Positions 30,831 to 40,230 of a stretch of 64,000 nucleotides of DNA are shown here, piece after piece. The translations under genes and the position numbers were made by a program. The notes beneath the pieces are model-generated. The model saw only the letters and a list, made by a program, of their open reading frames with translations. It was not told the DNA's origin and ran no database searches. Position 1 is the stretch's first letter. Every line of letters starts with the position of its first letter. The stretch is from Olsenella sp. An293 (lineage in GTDB: Bacteria; Actinomycetota; Coriobacteriia; Coriobacteriales; Atopobiaceae), in contig NZ_NFIT01000002.1 of assembly GCF_002159495.1 (NCBI RefSeq), positions 166,707 to 230,706 of the forward strand. Direction: 5' to 3'.

Positions 30831-32363
30831 ATGCCGAGCGTCTCTCGTCGATACGCCAACGCTAGGAGTCGCTTTGACCGACCGAGCGGCCAGCCTGACG
30901 AGAGCCTTGCGGCTCCCGTCGTGCTCATGGTCTCGGGCGGCGCCGACTCGACCGCCTTGCTCGTCCTCGCGGCGACCTCGAGCCTCGACGTCGATGACGG
31001 GCGCGGGGTCGCTCGCATCGCGCGCGAGCGCCTGCACGTCCTGCACGTCAATCACGGGCTTCGGGGAATCGATGCCGAGGAGGACGAGGAGTTCGTCCGA
31101 GACCTCGCGCAGCGCTACGGCATCCCCTGCACGATCCGTCGCGTCGACGTCGAGGAGCTCGCCGCGGCAGGGGACGGCAACGTCGAGAACGCCGGTCGCA
31201 TGGCGCGCTACGCCGAGGCGACGCGCCTGGCCAACGACCTCTCGGAGGCCTTTGGGACGCCGCGCTCGGCGGCGCGCATCCTCACGGCGCACACCGCCGA
31301 CGACCGTGCGGAGACCTTCTTCATGAACGCCATCCGCGGGACGGGCGCCGCGGGCCTCTCGTCGATCCCGCGCCGGCGCAACCGCATCGTGCGCCCCCTG
31401 CTCGACCGGACCCACGCCGAGCTCTGCGACCTGCTGCGCATGCGCGGCATCGTCTGGCGCGAGGACGCCACCAACGCCGACACGCGCTATCTGCGCGCCT
31501 TCGTCCGGCACGAGGTCCTGCCGGTGGCGCGCGGGAGAAACCCGCGCGTGGTGGCCAACCTCTCGACGACCTGCGACATCCTCTCCGACGAGGACGCCTA
31601 TCTCACGGCGGTCTCAGCCCGCGCCCTCCGAGACCTCACGAGGAGGGAGGGAACGGGCCTGCTCGTCCTCGACGCGGCGCGACTTGCGGCGACCGACGTC
31701 GCGATCGCCCGCCGCGTCGTGCGCTCGGCCATCCTGACGGTGTGTCCGGAGGCCCGTCTCGAGGCGCGCCACGTCGCCGCGGTCCTCGAGATCGTCGCGG
31801 CGGGGGAGGGCGCCGCCAACATCCCGCTGGGAGCCGAGGCGCGCGTGGAGCATGGTCTTCTCGCCCTGCGCTCCCGCATGGCGCCGGCCGTCCCGACGGC
31901 TGCCTGGCTCGAGGTGCCAGGGAGACTCGTCCTTCCCGGCGGGCGCGTGCTGTCCGCCCGTCTCCGTCCGGCCCCCGAGGCAACCGACGTCGCCGCCTAT
32001 GCACGCTCCCATGCGCTCGAGTGGTCGGGCGAGTCCGTTCTTCTCGATGCCGTGCAGGCTGGGGTCGACCCCGCGCGCGGGGGCAGGCTTTGGGTGGACA
32101 CGCCCCATGCGGGCGAGCTGCTCTGCCCGCTCGGAATGCACGAGCAGTCCAAGAAGCTCTCCGACCTGCTCGGCGAGGCGCGCGTGGACCGGGACGAGCG
32201 CGCCCTCGTCCCGGTGGTGCACGCGTCTCCCACGGGTCCGGTGGTGTGGGTCGCGGGCGTTCGCGCCGACGAGCGCGCCCGCTGCACGTCGCAGACGAGG
32301 TGGCTGCTAGAATTGACCCTGACGCACGACGAGACGGGACCGTCCGCGCCGGACGGCCGGTGA
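30831..32363 (+). CDS. tilS: tRNA(Ile)-lysidine synthetase TilS
   Basis: Changes the wobble C34 of tRNA-Ile(CAU) to lysidine so that AUA is read. 510 residues; the PP-loop SGGADS sits at 35-40 and the N-terminal catalytic domain also shows HVNHGLRG and TAHTADDRAETFFMN. A C-terminal domain follows that matches the TilS layout. ATG has ATGGAGG eight bases upstream. It heads tilS-hpt-ftsH, a gene order kept in many Gram-positives. Confidence 0.96.
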   Translation: MPSVSRRYANARSRFDRPSGQPDESLAAPVVLMVSGGADSTALLVLAATSSLDVDDGRGVARIARERLHVLHVNHGLRGIDAEEDEEFVRDLAQRYGIPCTIRRVDVEELAAAGDGNVENAGRMARYAEATRLANDLSEAFGTPRSAARILTAHTADDRAETFFMNAIRGTGAAGLSSIPRRRNRIVRPLLDRTHAELCDLLRMRGIVWREDATNADTRYLRAFVRHEVLPVARGRNPRVVANLSTTCDILSDEDAYLTAVSARALRDLTRREGTGLLVLDAARLAATDVAIARRVVRSAILTVCPEARLEARHVAAVLEIVAAGEGAANIPLGAEARVEHGLLALRSRMAPAVPTAAWLEVPGRLVLPGGRVLSARLRPAPEATDVAAYARSHALEWSGESVLLDAVQAGVDPARGGRLWVDTPHAGELLCPLGMHEQSKKLSDLLGEARVDRDERALVPVVHASPTGPVVWVAGVRADERARCTSQTRWLLELTLTHDETGPSAPDGR

Positions 32364-32379
32364 GAGGAGAGGAGCGCGC

Positions 32380-32928
32380 ATGGAGGCACTGCATCCGGAC
32401 GTCAAGGAGACCCTGCTCAGCGAGGACGAGATCAGGCAGATCGTGGCCCGCATGGGCGAGGAGATCTCGCGTGACTATGCCGACAAGAACCCGCTGGTCG
32501 TGGCCGTGCTCCGCGGCGCGGTGGTCTTCATGGCAGACCTCATGCGCGCCATCGACTGCCCCATCGGCATCGACTTCATGGCTGTCTCGAGCTACGGCGA
32601 CGGCGCCAAGAGCTCGGGCGTCGTGCGCATCGTCAAGGACCTCGACACCAAGATCGAGGGGCGCGACATCTTGATCGTCGAGGACATCCTCGACTCCGGC
32701 CTCACGCTCTCCTATCTCATGGAGCTTCTGCGGGGCCGTGGCCCCGCCTCCGTCGAGGTCGCCGCCTTCCTCGTGAAGGACGTCCCCGGCAACACGCCCG
32801 CCGTCAAGCCGCGCTACGTGGGAGCCCACGTCCCCGACGAGTTCATCGTCGGCTACGGCCTCGACTACGCCGAGCGCTATCGCAACCTGCCCTACATCGG
32901 CGTCCTCAAGCCCGAGGTCTACCGGTAG
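32380..32928 (+). CDS. hpt: Hypoxanthine phosphoribosyltransferase
   Basis: Salvages hypoxanthine and guanine with PRPP to IMP and GMP. 182 residues with the PRPP motif LIVEDILDSGLTL and the typical LRGAVVFMADLMRAI, and near the end YVGAHVPDEFIVGYGLDYAERYRNLP, cut here only by motif. 16 bases after tilS with GAGAGGAG as ribosome site; same operon. Confidence 0.97.
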   Translation: MEALHPDVKETLLSEDEIRQIVARMGEEISRDYADKNPLVVAVLRGAVVFMADLMRAIDCPIGIDFMAVSSYGDGAKSSGVVRIVKDLDTKIEGRDILIVEDILDSGLTLSYLMELLRGRGPASVEVAAFLVKDVPGNTPAVKPRYVGAHVPDEFIVGYGLDYAERYRNLPYIGVLKPEVYR

Positions 32929-33009
32929 CCTGACGTCCGGGAGCTTGTCCGCCGGGTTCATCCGGCCCGCTCCCCGTCTTGACCGCCAGTCGCACGCAAG
33001 GAGAGTCGC

Positions 33010-34989
33010 TTGCCCGAGAAGAACAACCATCCGCTCGGCCCCGAGGGGCGCACGCGCTCCGCGGTGTTCACCACCGCGGTCGTGGTCGCGATCATCCTCT
33101 ACCTCGTCTTCTCGGGCGGAGGGGGCGGCCTGTCGGGCGGCAGGCGGACTGACGCGCTCGCGACCAACGAGTTCGTGACGGCCGTGAGCGAGGACCGCGT
33201 CGAGAGCGTGACGTACCGGACCGATGACGGCAGCGTCTCCGGCTCGTACTGGCACAGCGAGGCAGAGCGCGAGGACGGCGCGGAGGCGACCAACTTCACG
33301 AGCGTCTATGTGGGGTCGGACTCCTTGGCCGAGCTGATGGCGGAGCACCCCGACGTCACCTACAAGATCGACACGAGCGACTCGAGCATGCTCGAGACCG
33401 TGCTTATCTCCGTCGTCCCGACGCTTCTGCTCGTCGGCGTCTTCGTGTACTACATGAGTCGCATGTCCTCCCAAAACGACAAGACGATGGCGTTTTCCAA
33501 GACGCGGGCCCTCACCTCGGAGGCGCAGCGCCCCAAGGTGAGGTTCGCGGACGTCGCGGGGGTCGACGAGGCGGTCGAGGAGCTCCAGGAGATTCGCGAC
33601 TTCCTCTCCGACCCCGAGCGCTATCACCAGATGGGCGCCCGCATCCCGCGCGGCGTCCTGCTCGTGGGCCCTCCGGGCACGGGCAAGACGCTGCTCGCCA
33701 AGGCCGTGGCCGGCGAGGCGGGAGTCCCGTTCTTCTCGATCTCCGGCTCGGACTTCGTGGAGATGTTCGTGGGCGTGGGCGCCTCGCGCGTCCGTGACCT
33801 CTTCAAACAGGCCAAGGAGGCAGCTCCCTGCATCGTGTTCATCGACGAGATCGACGCGGTGGGCCGCCAGCGCGGCGCGGGCCTGGGCGGCGGCCACGAC
33901 GAGCGCGAGCAGACCCTGAACCAGCTGCTCGTCGAGATGGACGGCTTCGAGGAGAACTCCTCGGTCATCCTCATCGCCGCCACCAACCGCCCCGACATCC
34001 TTGACCCGGCGCTGCTGCGTCCTGGCCGCTTTGACCGTCGCGTGACCGTGGACCGGCCCGACGTGGCGGGGCGCGAGAAGATCTTGCGCGTGCATGCCGA
34101 GGGCAAACCCTTCGACGGTGACGTCGACTTCGCTCGGCTCGCCAAGGTCACGCCCGGCTTCACGGGCGCCGACCTCGCCAACCTGGTGAACGAGGCGGCT
34201 CTGCTCGCCGCCCGCCGGCGCAGGGGCTCCATCGGCGAGGGCGAGGTCGAGGAGGCCATGGAGCGCGTGATGGCGGGTCCCGAGCGCAAGAGCCGCGTCA
34301 TCACCGAGAAGGAGCGCCGCGTCATCGCCTATCACGAGTCGGGTCATGCGCTCGTGGGGCACGTCCTGGAGAACTCCGACCCCATCCACAAGATCTCGAT
34401 CGTGAGCCGCGGCCAGGCGCTCGGCTATACGATGCAGGTGCCCGAGGAGGACCACTTCCTCGAGACGCGCGACGGCATGCTCGACCAGATCGCCGTGCTC
34501 CTCGGCGGCCGCACGGCCGAGGAGCTCTTCTGCGACGACATCACCACCGGCGCCTCCAACGATCTCGAGCGCGCGACCAAGCTCGCCCGCACCATGGTCA
34601 CGCGCTACGGCATGAGCGAGGAGCTGGGGACGCAGGTCTTTGGCGAGGCCCAGCACGAGGTCTTTCTCGGCCGCGACTACGCCAACCGCCAGGACTACTC
34701 CGCGGAGACCGCCAAGCGCATCGACGACGAGGTCGAGCGCATCATGCGCGAGGGGCACGATCGCGCCCGCCAGGTCCTCGAGGCACGCTCGGCCCAGATG
34801 GACACGATGGCGCACGTGCTCCTCGAGCGCGAGACGGTCGAGGGCGATGCGGTGAAGGCGCTGCTCGACGGCAGCTGGGACGCCTACGTTGCCGCCGAGG
34901 GGGCGAGCGGCTCCCCGGCCGGTGCCCAGGAGGCCGGCGTCCGAGAGGCGGGCGCCCAGGAGGCGGACGCCCAGGAGGCTCGCGCATAA
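33010..34989 (+). CDS. ftsH: ATP-dependent zinc metalloprotease FtsH
   Basis: Membrane-bound AAA+ protease for quality control. 659 residues: an N-terminal helix (about 17-35), an outside domain, a second helix (about 132-152), the AAA domain with GPPGTGKT near 218, [12 protein letters not shown], and the zinc site HESGH at about 441. The C-terminal tail is Ala/Glu-rich ([12 protein letters not shown]) and built from short repeats. The start is TTG with AAGGAGAG before it, an uncommon start codon that may limit translation. Third gene of the tilS operon. Confidence 0.96.
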   Translation: MPEKNNHPLGPEGRTRSAVFTTAVVVAIILYLVFSGGGGGLSGGRRTDALATNEFVTAVSEDRVESVTYRTDDGSVSGSYWHSEAEREDGAEATNFTSVYVGSDSLAELMAEHPDVTYKIDTSDSSMLETVLISVVPTLLLVGVFVYYMSRMSSQNDKTMAFSKTRALTSEAQRPKVRFADVAGVDEAVEELQEIRDFLSDPERYHQMGARIPRGVLLVGPPGTGKTLLAKAVAGEAGVPFFSISGSDFVEMFVGVGASRVRDLFKQAKEAAPCIVFIDEIDAVGRQRGAGLGGGHDEREQTLNQLLVEMDGFEENSSVILIAATNRPDILDPALLRPGRFDRRVTVDRPDVAGREKILRVHAEGKPFDGDVDFARLAKVTPGFTGADLANLVNEAALLAARRRRGSIGEGEVEEAMERVMAGPERKSRVITEKERRVIAYHESGHALVGHVLENSDPIHKISIVSRGQALGYTMQVPEEDHFLETRDGMLDQIAVLLGGRTAEELFCDDITTGASNDLERATKLARTMVTRYGMSEELGTQVFGEAQHEVFLGRDYANRQDYSAETAKRIDDEVERIMREGHDRARQVLEARSAQMDTMAHVLLERETVEGDAVKALLDGSWDAYVAAEGASGSPAGAQEAGVREAGAQEADAQEARA

Positions 34990-35281
34990 AAAAGTGAGCA
35001 GGGCCCCTGCTTGTGTATTCATCGTGTGCAAGCTGCCTGCGCATAATCTGAAAGATCTGAAAAAGTGCTCAGGGGGGTACTCACCTTATGACCCCCTGTA
35101 GCAAAACAGCACATAATGGGGTGGCACCAAGGGTGTCCCCTAACCGGGCATACTCAAATAACGAGCAGGTCAGGTGGTATATAAGCGCCAAGCCAGCCCG
35201 CCTTCGATGATACCGTTTGCACGCAGGGCCAAAAGATTTTGCCTAGGGCCCCCAACAAGCGTGCAGGGAGGTGTCTGGCTG
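34990..35281. other. Gap between ftsH and the winged-helix gene
   Basis: Holds a small palindrome right after ftsH (AGCAGGG-C-CCCTGCT, 34997-35011), a hairpin with CAGGGGG / ACCCCCTG arms at 35070-35098 and AT-richer sequence than its surroundings (GGTATATAAG at about 35174). The first two may be terminators; the AT-rich part probably holds the promoter of the next gene. No gene of its own seen. Confidence 0.5.
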
Positions 35282-35611
35282 ATGGCGCGCAAAGTCGAGT
35301 TCGAGATCAAGCTCACCATCAACGAGACCGAGCACCGCCTCCTGCACTGCCTCGGCGAGCTCGCTCCAAAGCAGGGTCAGGTCGCTGCGGTCTCGGCAAG
35401 CAGGTTCTCCTCGCTGCTCAACACGAGCGTGGCGACGGTCAGAAGGTCATGCGAGTCCCTCGACGAGATGGGCCTCATCTCCAAGCGCGGGAAGGTGCGC
35501 GAGGACGGCGGCAGGGACGCCAACGAGTATGTCATCACCCTGCTCGGATGGGAGGTCCTGCGCAGCAAGGGCTACATGCGGCCCCGTCACCCGGAGGACG
35601 AGCTCTCATAG
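35282..35611 (+). CDS. Winged-helix DNA-binding protein, MarR-like
   Basis: 109 residues; the start at ATG 35282 is set by GGGAGG and by where the fold begins (RKVEFEIKLTINETEHRLL). The recognition helix is likely in SRFSSLLNTSVATVRRSCESL, with a wing after MGLISKRGKV. The frame is open upstream for 36 more codons, with no good start. Single gene between ftsH and the aminotransferase; target unknown. Confidence 0.78.
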   Translation: MARKVEFEIKLTINETEHRLLHCLGELAPKQGQVAAVSASRFSSLLNTSVATVRRSCESLDEMGLISKRGKVREDGGRDANEYVITLLGWEVLRSKGYMRPRHPEDELS

Positions 35612-35707
35612 TCCTTCTCGCCCGCCGTCTTGCCTTCGGAGCTGTCCCGCGCGAGTACAATGGCCTTGCAGCACAGAGCGAGCAGACACGTTGCGCGAGG
35701 AGGCCCC

Positions 35708-36892
35708 ATGTCCATTAACGAGAAGAGCCGCGCCTACGGGGCGCAGAAGTCGTCCATCCGCGAGATTGCGGCGTATGCCGGGGCCCGCAAGGCCCAGATC
35801 GGCGCCGAGAACGTCTTCGACTTCTCTCTTGGCAACCCCTCCATCCCCGCACCCGACTCCGTTCGCGCCTCGATCGAGCGCTGCCTGGCGCTTCCCGCCA
35901 CGCAGCTTCACGGCTACACGCCCGCCAGCGGCCTGCCCGCCGCCCGCGAGGCCGTCGCGGCGAGCCTCTCGCGGCGCTTTGGCGAGGGCGCGGCGTCCGC
36001 GGACGACCTCTATCTCACCTGCGGGGCCGCGGCTTCGCTGTCCATCACGTTCCACGCCGTCGTGAACCCCGGCGACGAGGTCATCGTGATCGCCCCGTAC
36101 TTCCCCGAGTATCGCGTCTGGATCGAGACCGCGGGCGCCACGTGCGTCGAGGTGCTCGCCGATCCCCAGACCTTCCAGATCGACGTCGCGGCCGTCGAGG
36201 CGGCGCTGACCGCGCGCACCAAGGCCGTGGTCATCAACTCCCCGAACAACCCCGTGGGCTCGGTCTACTCCCGCGGTAACCTCGAGGCCCTGGCCGCCGT
36301 CCTCGCGAAGGCCGAGGCACGGCTCGGCACGGCGATCTACCTCGTTGCGGACGAGCCCTATCGCGAGATCACCTACGGCGCCGAGGTACCCTGGGTGCCC
36401 TCCGTCTACGACCGTTCCATCGTGTGCTACAGCTACTCCAAGTCACTCTCGCTCCCGGGCGAGCGCATCGGCTGGGTGCTCGTGCCCCCCACCAACCCCG
36501 ATCACGACGAGCTCGTGCTCGCGGTCGCGGGCGCTGGGCGCAAGCTGGGCTTCGTGTGCGCCCCGGCGCTCTTCCAGCGCGTGCTCATCGACTGCGTCGA
36601 CGAGCCGAGCGACGTGGAGGCCTACGCGCGCAACCGCCAGGCGCTGACCGAGGGCCTCGCCCGCCTGGGCTACGAGTTCATCGCGCCCGAGGGGGCCTTC
36701 TATCTCTGGGTCAAGGCGCTCGAGCCCGACGCCAGCGCGTTCTTCGAGCGCGCCAAGGCCCTCGAGCTGCTCCCCGTTCCCTCGGACTCCTTCGGGTGCC
36801 CGGGCTGGGTCCGCGTGGGCTACTGCGTCTCCTACGAGACCATCGTGAACTCGCTGCCCGCCTGGGAGGAGCTCGCCAAGTCCTACCGGTAG
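35708..36892 (+). CDS. Class I/II PLP-dependent aminotransferase
   Basis: 394 residues, cytosolic, fold type I. It shows FDFSLGNPSIPAP, the NSPNNPVGSVYS loop, and the PLP lysine in SYSKSLSLPGERIGW. Close to aspartate-type aminotransferases of Coriobacteriia and Clostridia; the amino acid used cannot be told from sequence. GCGAGGAGG precedes ATG 35708. It is followed 36 bases later by a PHP gene. Confidence 0.92.
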   Translation: MSINEKSRAYGAQKSSIREIAAYAGARKAQIGAENVFDFSLGNPSIPAPDSVRASIERCLALPATQLHGYTPASGLPAAREAVAASLSRRFGEGAASADDLYLTCGAAASLSITFHAVVNPGDEVIVIAPYFPEYRVWIETAGATCVEVLADPQTFQIDVAAVEAALTARTKAVVINSPNNPVGSVYSRGNLEALAAVLAKAEARLGTAIYLVADEPYREITYGAEVPWVPSVYDRSIVCYSYSKSLSLPGERIGWVLVPPTNPDHDELVLAVAGAGRKLGFVCAPALFQRVLIDCVDEPSDVEAYARNRQALTEGLARLGYEFIAPEGAFYLWVKALEPDASAFFERAKALELLPVPSDSFGCPGWVRVGYCVSYETIVNSLPAWEELAKSYR

Positions 36893-36928
36893 CGCGGAGG
36901 GCCCGCCCTTTTCCGCATGAGGAGCGCC

Positions 36929-37756
36929 ATGTACGAGAACCGCTGCGACACGCACACCCACACGCTCTATTCCCGCCACGCCTACTCGACGGTGCGCGAG
37001 AACGTGCTCGCGGCACGCGACGCGGGCCTCGAGCTGCTCGGCGTGACGGACCACTTCAGCGACATGCTCTTCCCGAGGACCGACCTCGCCCATGCCGACC
37101 TGCGCGACTACCAGCACTTCATCAACATGCGGGTCTGGCCCCGCGTCTGGGAGGGCGTGCGGCTCCTTCACGGCATGGAGGCGGACATCCGCGCGCTCGA
37201 CGGGAGCCTCTTCGGGCAGGCCATCGAGGTCGCCTCGGACATCACGGGGCGGCCGGCGCGCTCGGCGGCGTCCCTTTACGCCCGCGCGTGCTCGGGATGC
37301 GACTACGTCATCGCGAGCGTTCACTACAAGGACTTCGCCGAGGGCGCGTCGCTGGCGCAGACCACCGAGATGTACCTCGGCGCCCTCGCGCAGCCCAAGG
37401 TGCTCGTGCTCGGCCATACCGGGCGCGCCGGCGTTCCCTTCGACGTCCGCGAGGTGGTGGGGGAGGCCGCCCGCCTCGGCAAGCTCATCGAGATCAACGA
37501 GCACAGCCTCGAGACCGCCCGTCCCGACGGGCGCACCCACACGAGCTGCCGGACCATCGCCGAGACGTGCGCTGAGCTGGGCTGCCAGATCGTCGTGAAC
37601 ACCGACGCCCACATCAGCAGCTCCGTCGGCAGGACGCCGCACGCGCTCGCCCTTCTCGAGGAGATCCGCTTCCCCCAGGAGCTCATCGCCACGCGCTCCG
37701 CCGAGGCGTTTCTTTCCGCCATGGCCGGCGCCGGGCTCACGGTGCCGGAGTTCTAA
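36929..37756 (+). CDS. PHP-domain phosphoesterase (YcdX/HisK-like)
   Basis: 275 residues of the PHP fold with metal ligands DTHTHT at the N-terminus, VTDHFSD, HGMEAD, SVHY, GHTGR and NTDAH in the usual order. Such enzymes remove phosphate from small molecules; a histidinol-phosphatase role is possible, but no his genes are near. ATG 36929 has GAGGAGC before it and is preferred to 36917. Probably co-transcribed with the aminotransferase. Confidence 0.88.
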   Translation: MYENRCDTHTHTLYSRHAYSTVRENVLAARDAGLELLGVTDHFSDMLFPRTDLAHADLRDYQHFINMRVWPRVWEGVRLLHGMEADIRALDGSLFGQAIEVASDITGRPARSAASLYARACSGCDYVIASVHYKDFAEGASLAQTTEMYLGALAQPKVLVLGHTGRAGVPFDVREVVGEAARLGKLIEINEHSLETARPDGRTHTSCRTIAETCAELGCQIVVNTDAHISSSVGRTPHALALLEEIRFPQELIATRSAEAFLSAMAGAGLTVPEF

Positions 37757-37836
37757 CGGGTCCTCGGCCTCGGACCCCAGCTCTGCGCCCGCCGCGTGTT
37801 CGACCCTCGCTGTCCGTGTGGGTGGCGGGCGAGTTT

Positions 37837-37928
37837 TGTACGGCGAGAATGCAGCCCTCTCGGTACGAGCCAGCGTTTCCGCAGGTCACGCTGTTCCACT
37901 TTACCGAGAAGAACGTGCTCGCCGTACA
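37837..37928 (+). repeat. 92-bp inverted-end element A, right of the nuclease gene
   Basis: Ends TGTACGGCGAG and CTCGCCGTACA (perfect 11-bp inverted repeat). A CGAGAAGAAC block lies 14 bases from the right end. A second element of exactly the same length, in the opposite direction, is at 39223. The internal sequence is otherwise different. Both lie outside the nuclease-like gene. Confidence 0.85.
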
Positions 37929-37979
37929 TATTTCGATCGAGTATGGCACGGCGTTGTCGGGCGGGGCGCATCCGTGCCC

Positions 37980-39149
37980 CTATACGTCTGGCAGGCTCTC
38001 CCAGTCAACGAGCACGCTCGCGCGCAGGTCTTCCTGAGCCCGCTTCTCTCGCTGGGTCCTCTCTTGACGCTCGACGCCGAGCTTCTCGGCAAGGAGCCGA
38101 GAGAACGCTTCAAAGCGCTGCGCATTCTCCATTTGCGCGTAGGTGAGCTGAATCACCTCGATGCCCATCATCTGGAGCGCCGTTGACCTGTCTGCGTCGG
38201 AAACCGAGCTCCTTGACCCAAAGTGATGAGAGCTGCTCTGGCACTCCACGTCAACGTCGCCGCCCTCGCGCTCCCAGAAGAGATCGCAATAGCAGCTGCT
38301 CAGGCCGCACAGCCTTTTGGCGTCCGCCGAGAGGGCGACGCGGCGGTTGTGCTCGAGTCCGAGGTAGCCCTCGCCACCGTGACGCACGCTTTCTGCCAGC
38401 AGCATGCCCGCCTGCGCCTCAAAAGGCGAGGCGGCGCCCACCCGAGCGCGTCGCGCCGCTTCGGTCAGCGCCCTCTTTCCTCGGGACGAGGCGAGCGCGA
38501 GATGGTTTTGCAGGCGGTCGAGGCTGAGCAGGGGAGGACGCGACCAGAGCCCCGTCAGCTTCCCGCCGTTGTTTCTTGCGGCCCGCCAGCCCCGATACGC
38601 TGGAAGTCGATTGTGGTCTGCCAGCTCCTGCAGCACCTTGGCAAGCGGGCCGGGAGCCTGGTAAACAGAGAACGTCCCCAGAAGCTCCGAGAGGAGAAGG
38701 GCTGTCCGAACAGCGTCTACGCGAACCGCGAGCTGCTGGAGCGCGAGCTCGGGGGAGACGACCTCAACCCCCTCGCGGATGACGCTCGTCGAGTTGTCGG
38801 GAAGCGTCGCTCCCCAGACGCGTGGCCGAATGACCCCCGACGGCCTTCGGTCCTCAGGGGTTGCCGCCAGCACATCCACCGGTCCTCCGAAATTGGTGGC
38901 AAGCAGAGGAAGCGTGCCTGCGACGCGCAGCCCGGCGATGCCGCAGTGCGACCTGCGACCAGTTAGTCCGTAGGAGCTGGAGACGAGCTCGGATGACTCC
39001 AGCAGCTCAAGGCGGAGCGCTCTGATCGTCCCGACGTCGAGCAGGGCACGCAGCATGGGATCATCCTCCGGGCCCGATGCCAGGAGGCGCGCTATCGGCG
39101 GTGTGCGCCAATAGAGAAACGCGGATCTGTCGCACAGAATCGTCTCCAT
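37980..39149 (-). CDS. Nuclease-like protein with C-terminal PD-(D/E)XK-type domain
   Basis: 389 residues on the minus strand. The N-terminal half (GIAGLRVAGTLPLLA, SPELALQQLAVRVD) resembles AbiEi-like proteins, and the C-terminal half looks like a DUF559/Vsr-type nuclease: SPFEAQAGML, then DLFWEREGGDVDVECQ, giving an E...D...ExQ set, then ALQMMGIEVIQLT. No ribosome site is seen before ATG 39149, so leaderless translation is possible. It has no operon partner and is flanked on both sides by 92-bp inverted elements. Role unknown; a defence or selfish-gene role is inferred, not shown. Confidence 0.8.
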   Translation of the reverse strand: METILCDRSAFLYWRTPPIARLLASGPEDDPMLRALLDVGTIRALRLELLESSELVSSSYGLTGRRSHCGIAGLRVAGTLPLLATNFGGPVDVLAATPEDRRPSGVIRPRVWGATLPDNSTSVIREGVEVVSPELALQQLAVRVDAVRTALLLSELLGTFSVYQAPGPLAKVLQELADHNRLPAYRGWRAARNNGGKLTGLWSRPPLLSLDRLQNHLALASSRGKRALTEAARRARVGAASPFEAQAGMLLAESVRHGGEGYLGLEHNRRVALSADAKRLCGLSSCYCDLFWEREGGDVDVECQSSSHHFGSRSSVSDADRSTALQMMGIEVIQLTYAQMENAQRFEAFSRLLAEKLGVERQERTQREKRAQEDLRASVLVDWESLPDV

Positions 39150-39222
39150 GAAGTGACGCTAGCACCAACGTGACGGGCGCGCTTGCGGCGTGGGTCGAAC
39201 CCGTGCCGCGATTCTCGAGAAA

Positions 39223-39314
39223 TGTATGGCGAGAAAGTTCTTCTCGCCCGAGGGCAGGGCTGTGAGCTGGGAAAAGAATCGATGAAATGTGGGATGAGGG
39301 TATTTCGCCGTACA
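39223..39314 (-). repeat. 92-bp inverted-end element B, left of the nuclease gene
   Basis: Ends TGTATGGCGA and TCGCCGTACA; read on the minus strand it matches element A, with the CGAGAAGAAC block again 14 bases from the end. It lies between the nuclease gene start and exoA and forms with A an inverted pair around the gene. Confidence 0.85.
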
Positions 39315-39429
39315 AAAGTCGCGCGTGTGCCCACCGCCGTCAGCTTGCGGTACGTTTCGCAGGCGGCGCGCTTTCGCCGGCGGGTGGCAAACGGGTAAGA
39401 TGGCGGGGACCCCGAGCGGAAGGATTCCC

Positions 39430-40209
39430 ATGCCGAGCCCACGCGAGCTGCGCCTCGTCTCCTGGAACGTTAACGGCCTGCGCGCCGTCATGAAGAAGGA
39501 TCCGAGCTTCACCGACGTCGTTGCCGCCACCGACGCCGACGTGTTTGCCGTCCAGGAGACCAAGCTCCAGGAGGGTCAGATCGAGCTCGACCTGCCCGGC
39601 TACCACCAGACCTGGAGCTACGCCGAGCGCAAGGGCTACTCCGGGACCGCCGTCTTCTCACGGGAGGAGCCACTGCGGGTCATCAACCACATCGGCGCGC
39701 CCGAGGCGGACGACGAGGGTCGCGTCTGCGCGCTCGAGTTTCCGGGCTACTGGTTCGTCGACGTCTACACGCCCAACGCCCAAAACGAGCTCGCGCGCAT
39801 CGACACGCGCCTGGCCTGGGATGCGGCGTACCGCGACTTTCTCGTGGGGCTTGCCGCCGAGAAGCCCGTGGTCACGTGCGGGGACTTCAACGTGGCGCAC
39901 AACGAGATCGACCTCAAAAACCCCGGTCCCAACCGCGGCAACGCGGGCTTTTCCGACGAGGAGCGAGAGAGCTTCACGCGCCTGCTCGACGCCGGCTTCA
40001 CCGACACCTTCCGCGCTCGTCACCCGGACGTGACCGGCGCCTACAGCTGGTGGAGCTACCGCTTCAACGCGCGCAAGAACAATGCGGGCTGGCGCATCGA
40101 CTACTTCCTCGTCTCCAACGACATCGCCGATCGCGTGACCGGCGCCTCGATTCTCTCCGAGGTCTTTGGCTCGGACCACTGCCCCGTCGAGCTCACGATC
40201 GAGCTCTAG
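39430..40209 (+). CDS. exoA: Exodeoxyribonuclease III / AP endonuclease
   Basis: Base-excision repair enzyme, 259 residues. Motifs run in order: LVSWNVNGLRA, FAVQETKLQ (catalytic Glu), VDVYTPN, TCGDFNVAH, and at the end FGSDHCPVEL (catalytic Asp-His). ATG 39430 has GGAAGG before it. It converges with the patatin gene, 21 bases away. Confidence 0.96.
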   Translation: MPSPRELRLVSWNVNGLRAVMKKDPSFTDVVAATDADVFAVQETKLQEGQIELDLPGYHQTWSYAERKGYSGTAVFSREEPLRVINHIGAPEADDEGRVCALEFPGYWFVDVYTPNAQNELARIDTRLAWDAAYRDFLVGLAAEKPVVTCGDFNVAHNEIDLKNPGPNRGNAGFSDEERESFTRLLDAGFTDTFRARHPDVTGAYSWWSYRFNARKNNAGWRIDYFLVSNDIADRVTGASILSEVFGSDHCPVELTIEL

Positions 40210-40230
40210 GACGGGGCCCGCGCCGTCGCC

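Noticed and set aside
31636..35031. An open frame of 1131 codons on the minus strand across tilS, hpt and ftsH
   Set aside because: It is the antisense shadow of three certain genes; high G+C removes stops from opposite frames and the protein is low-complexity with no family pattern.
39172..39410. Short frame starting MYGEKVLLARGQ across element B
   Set aside because: It consists of the inverted element and AT-poor flank, has no ribosome site and no match in element A beyond the repeat ends; treated as non-coding.
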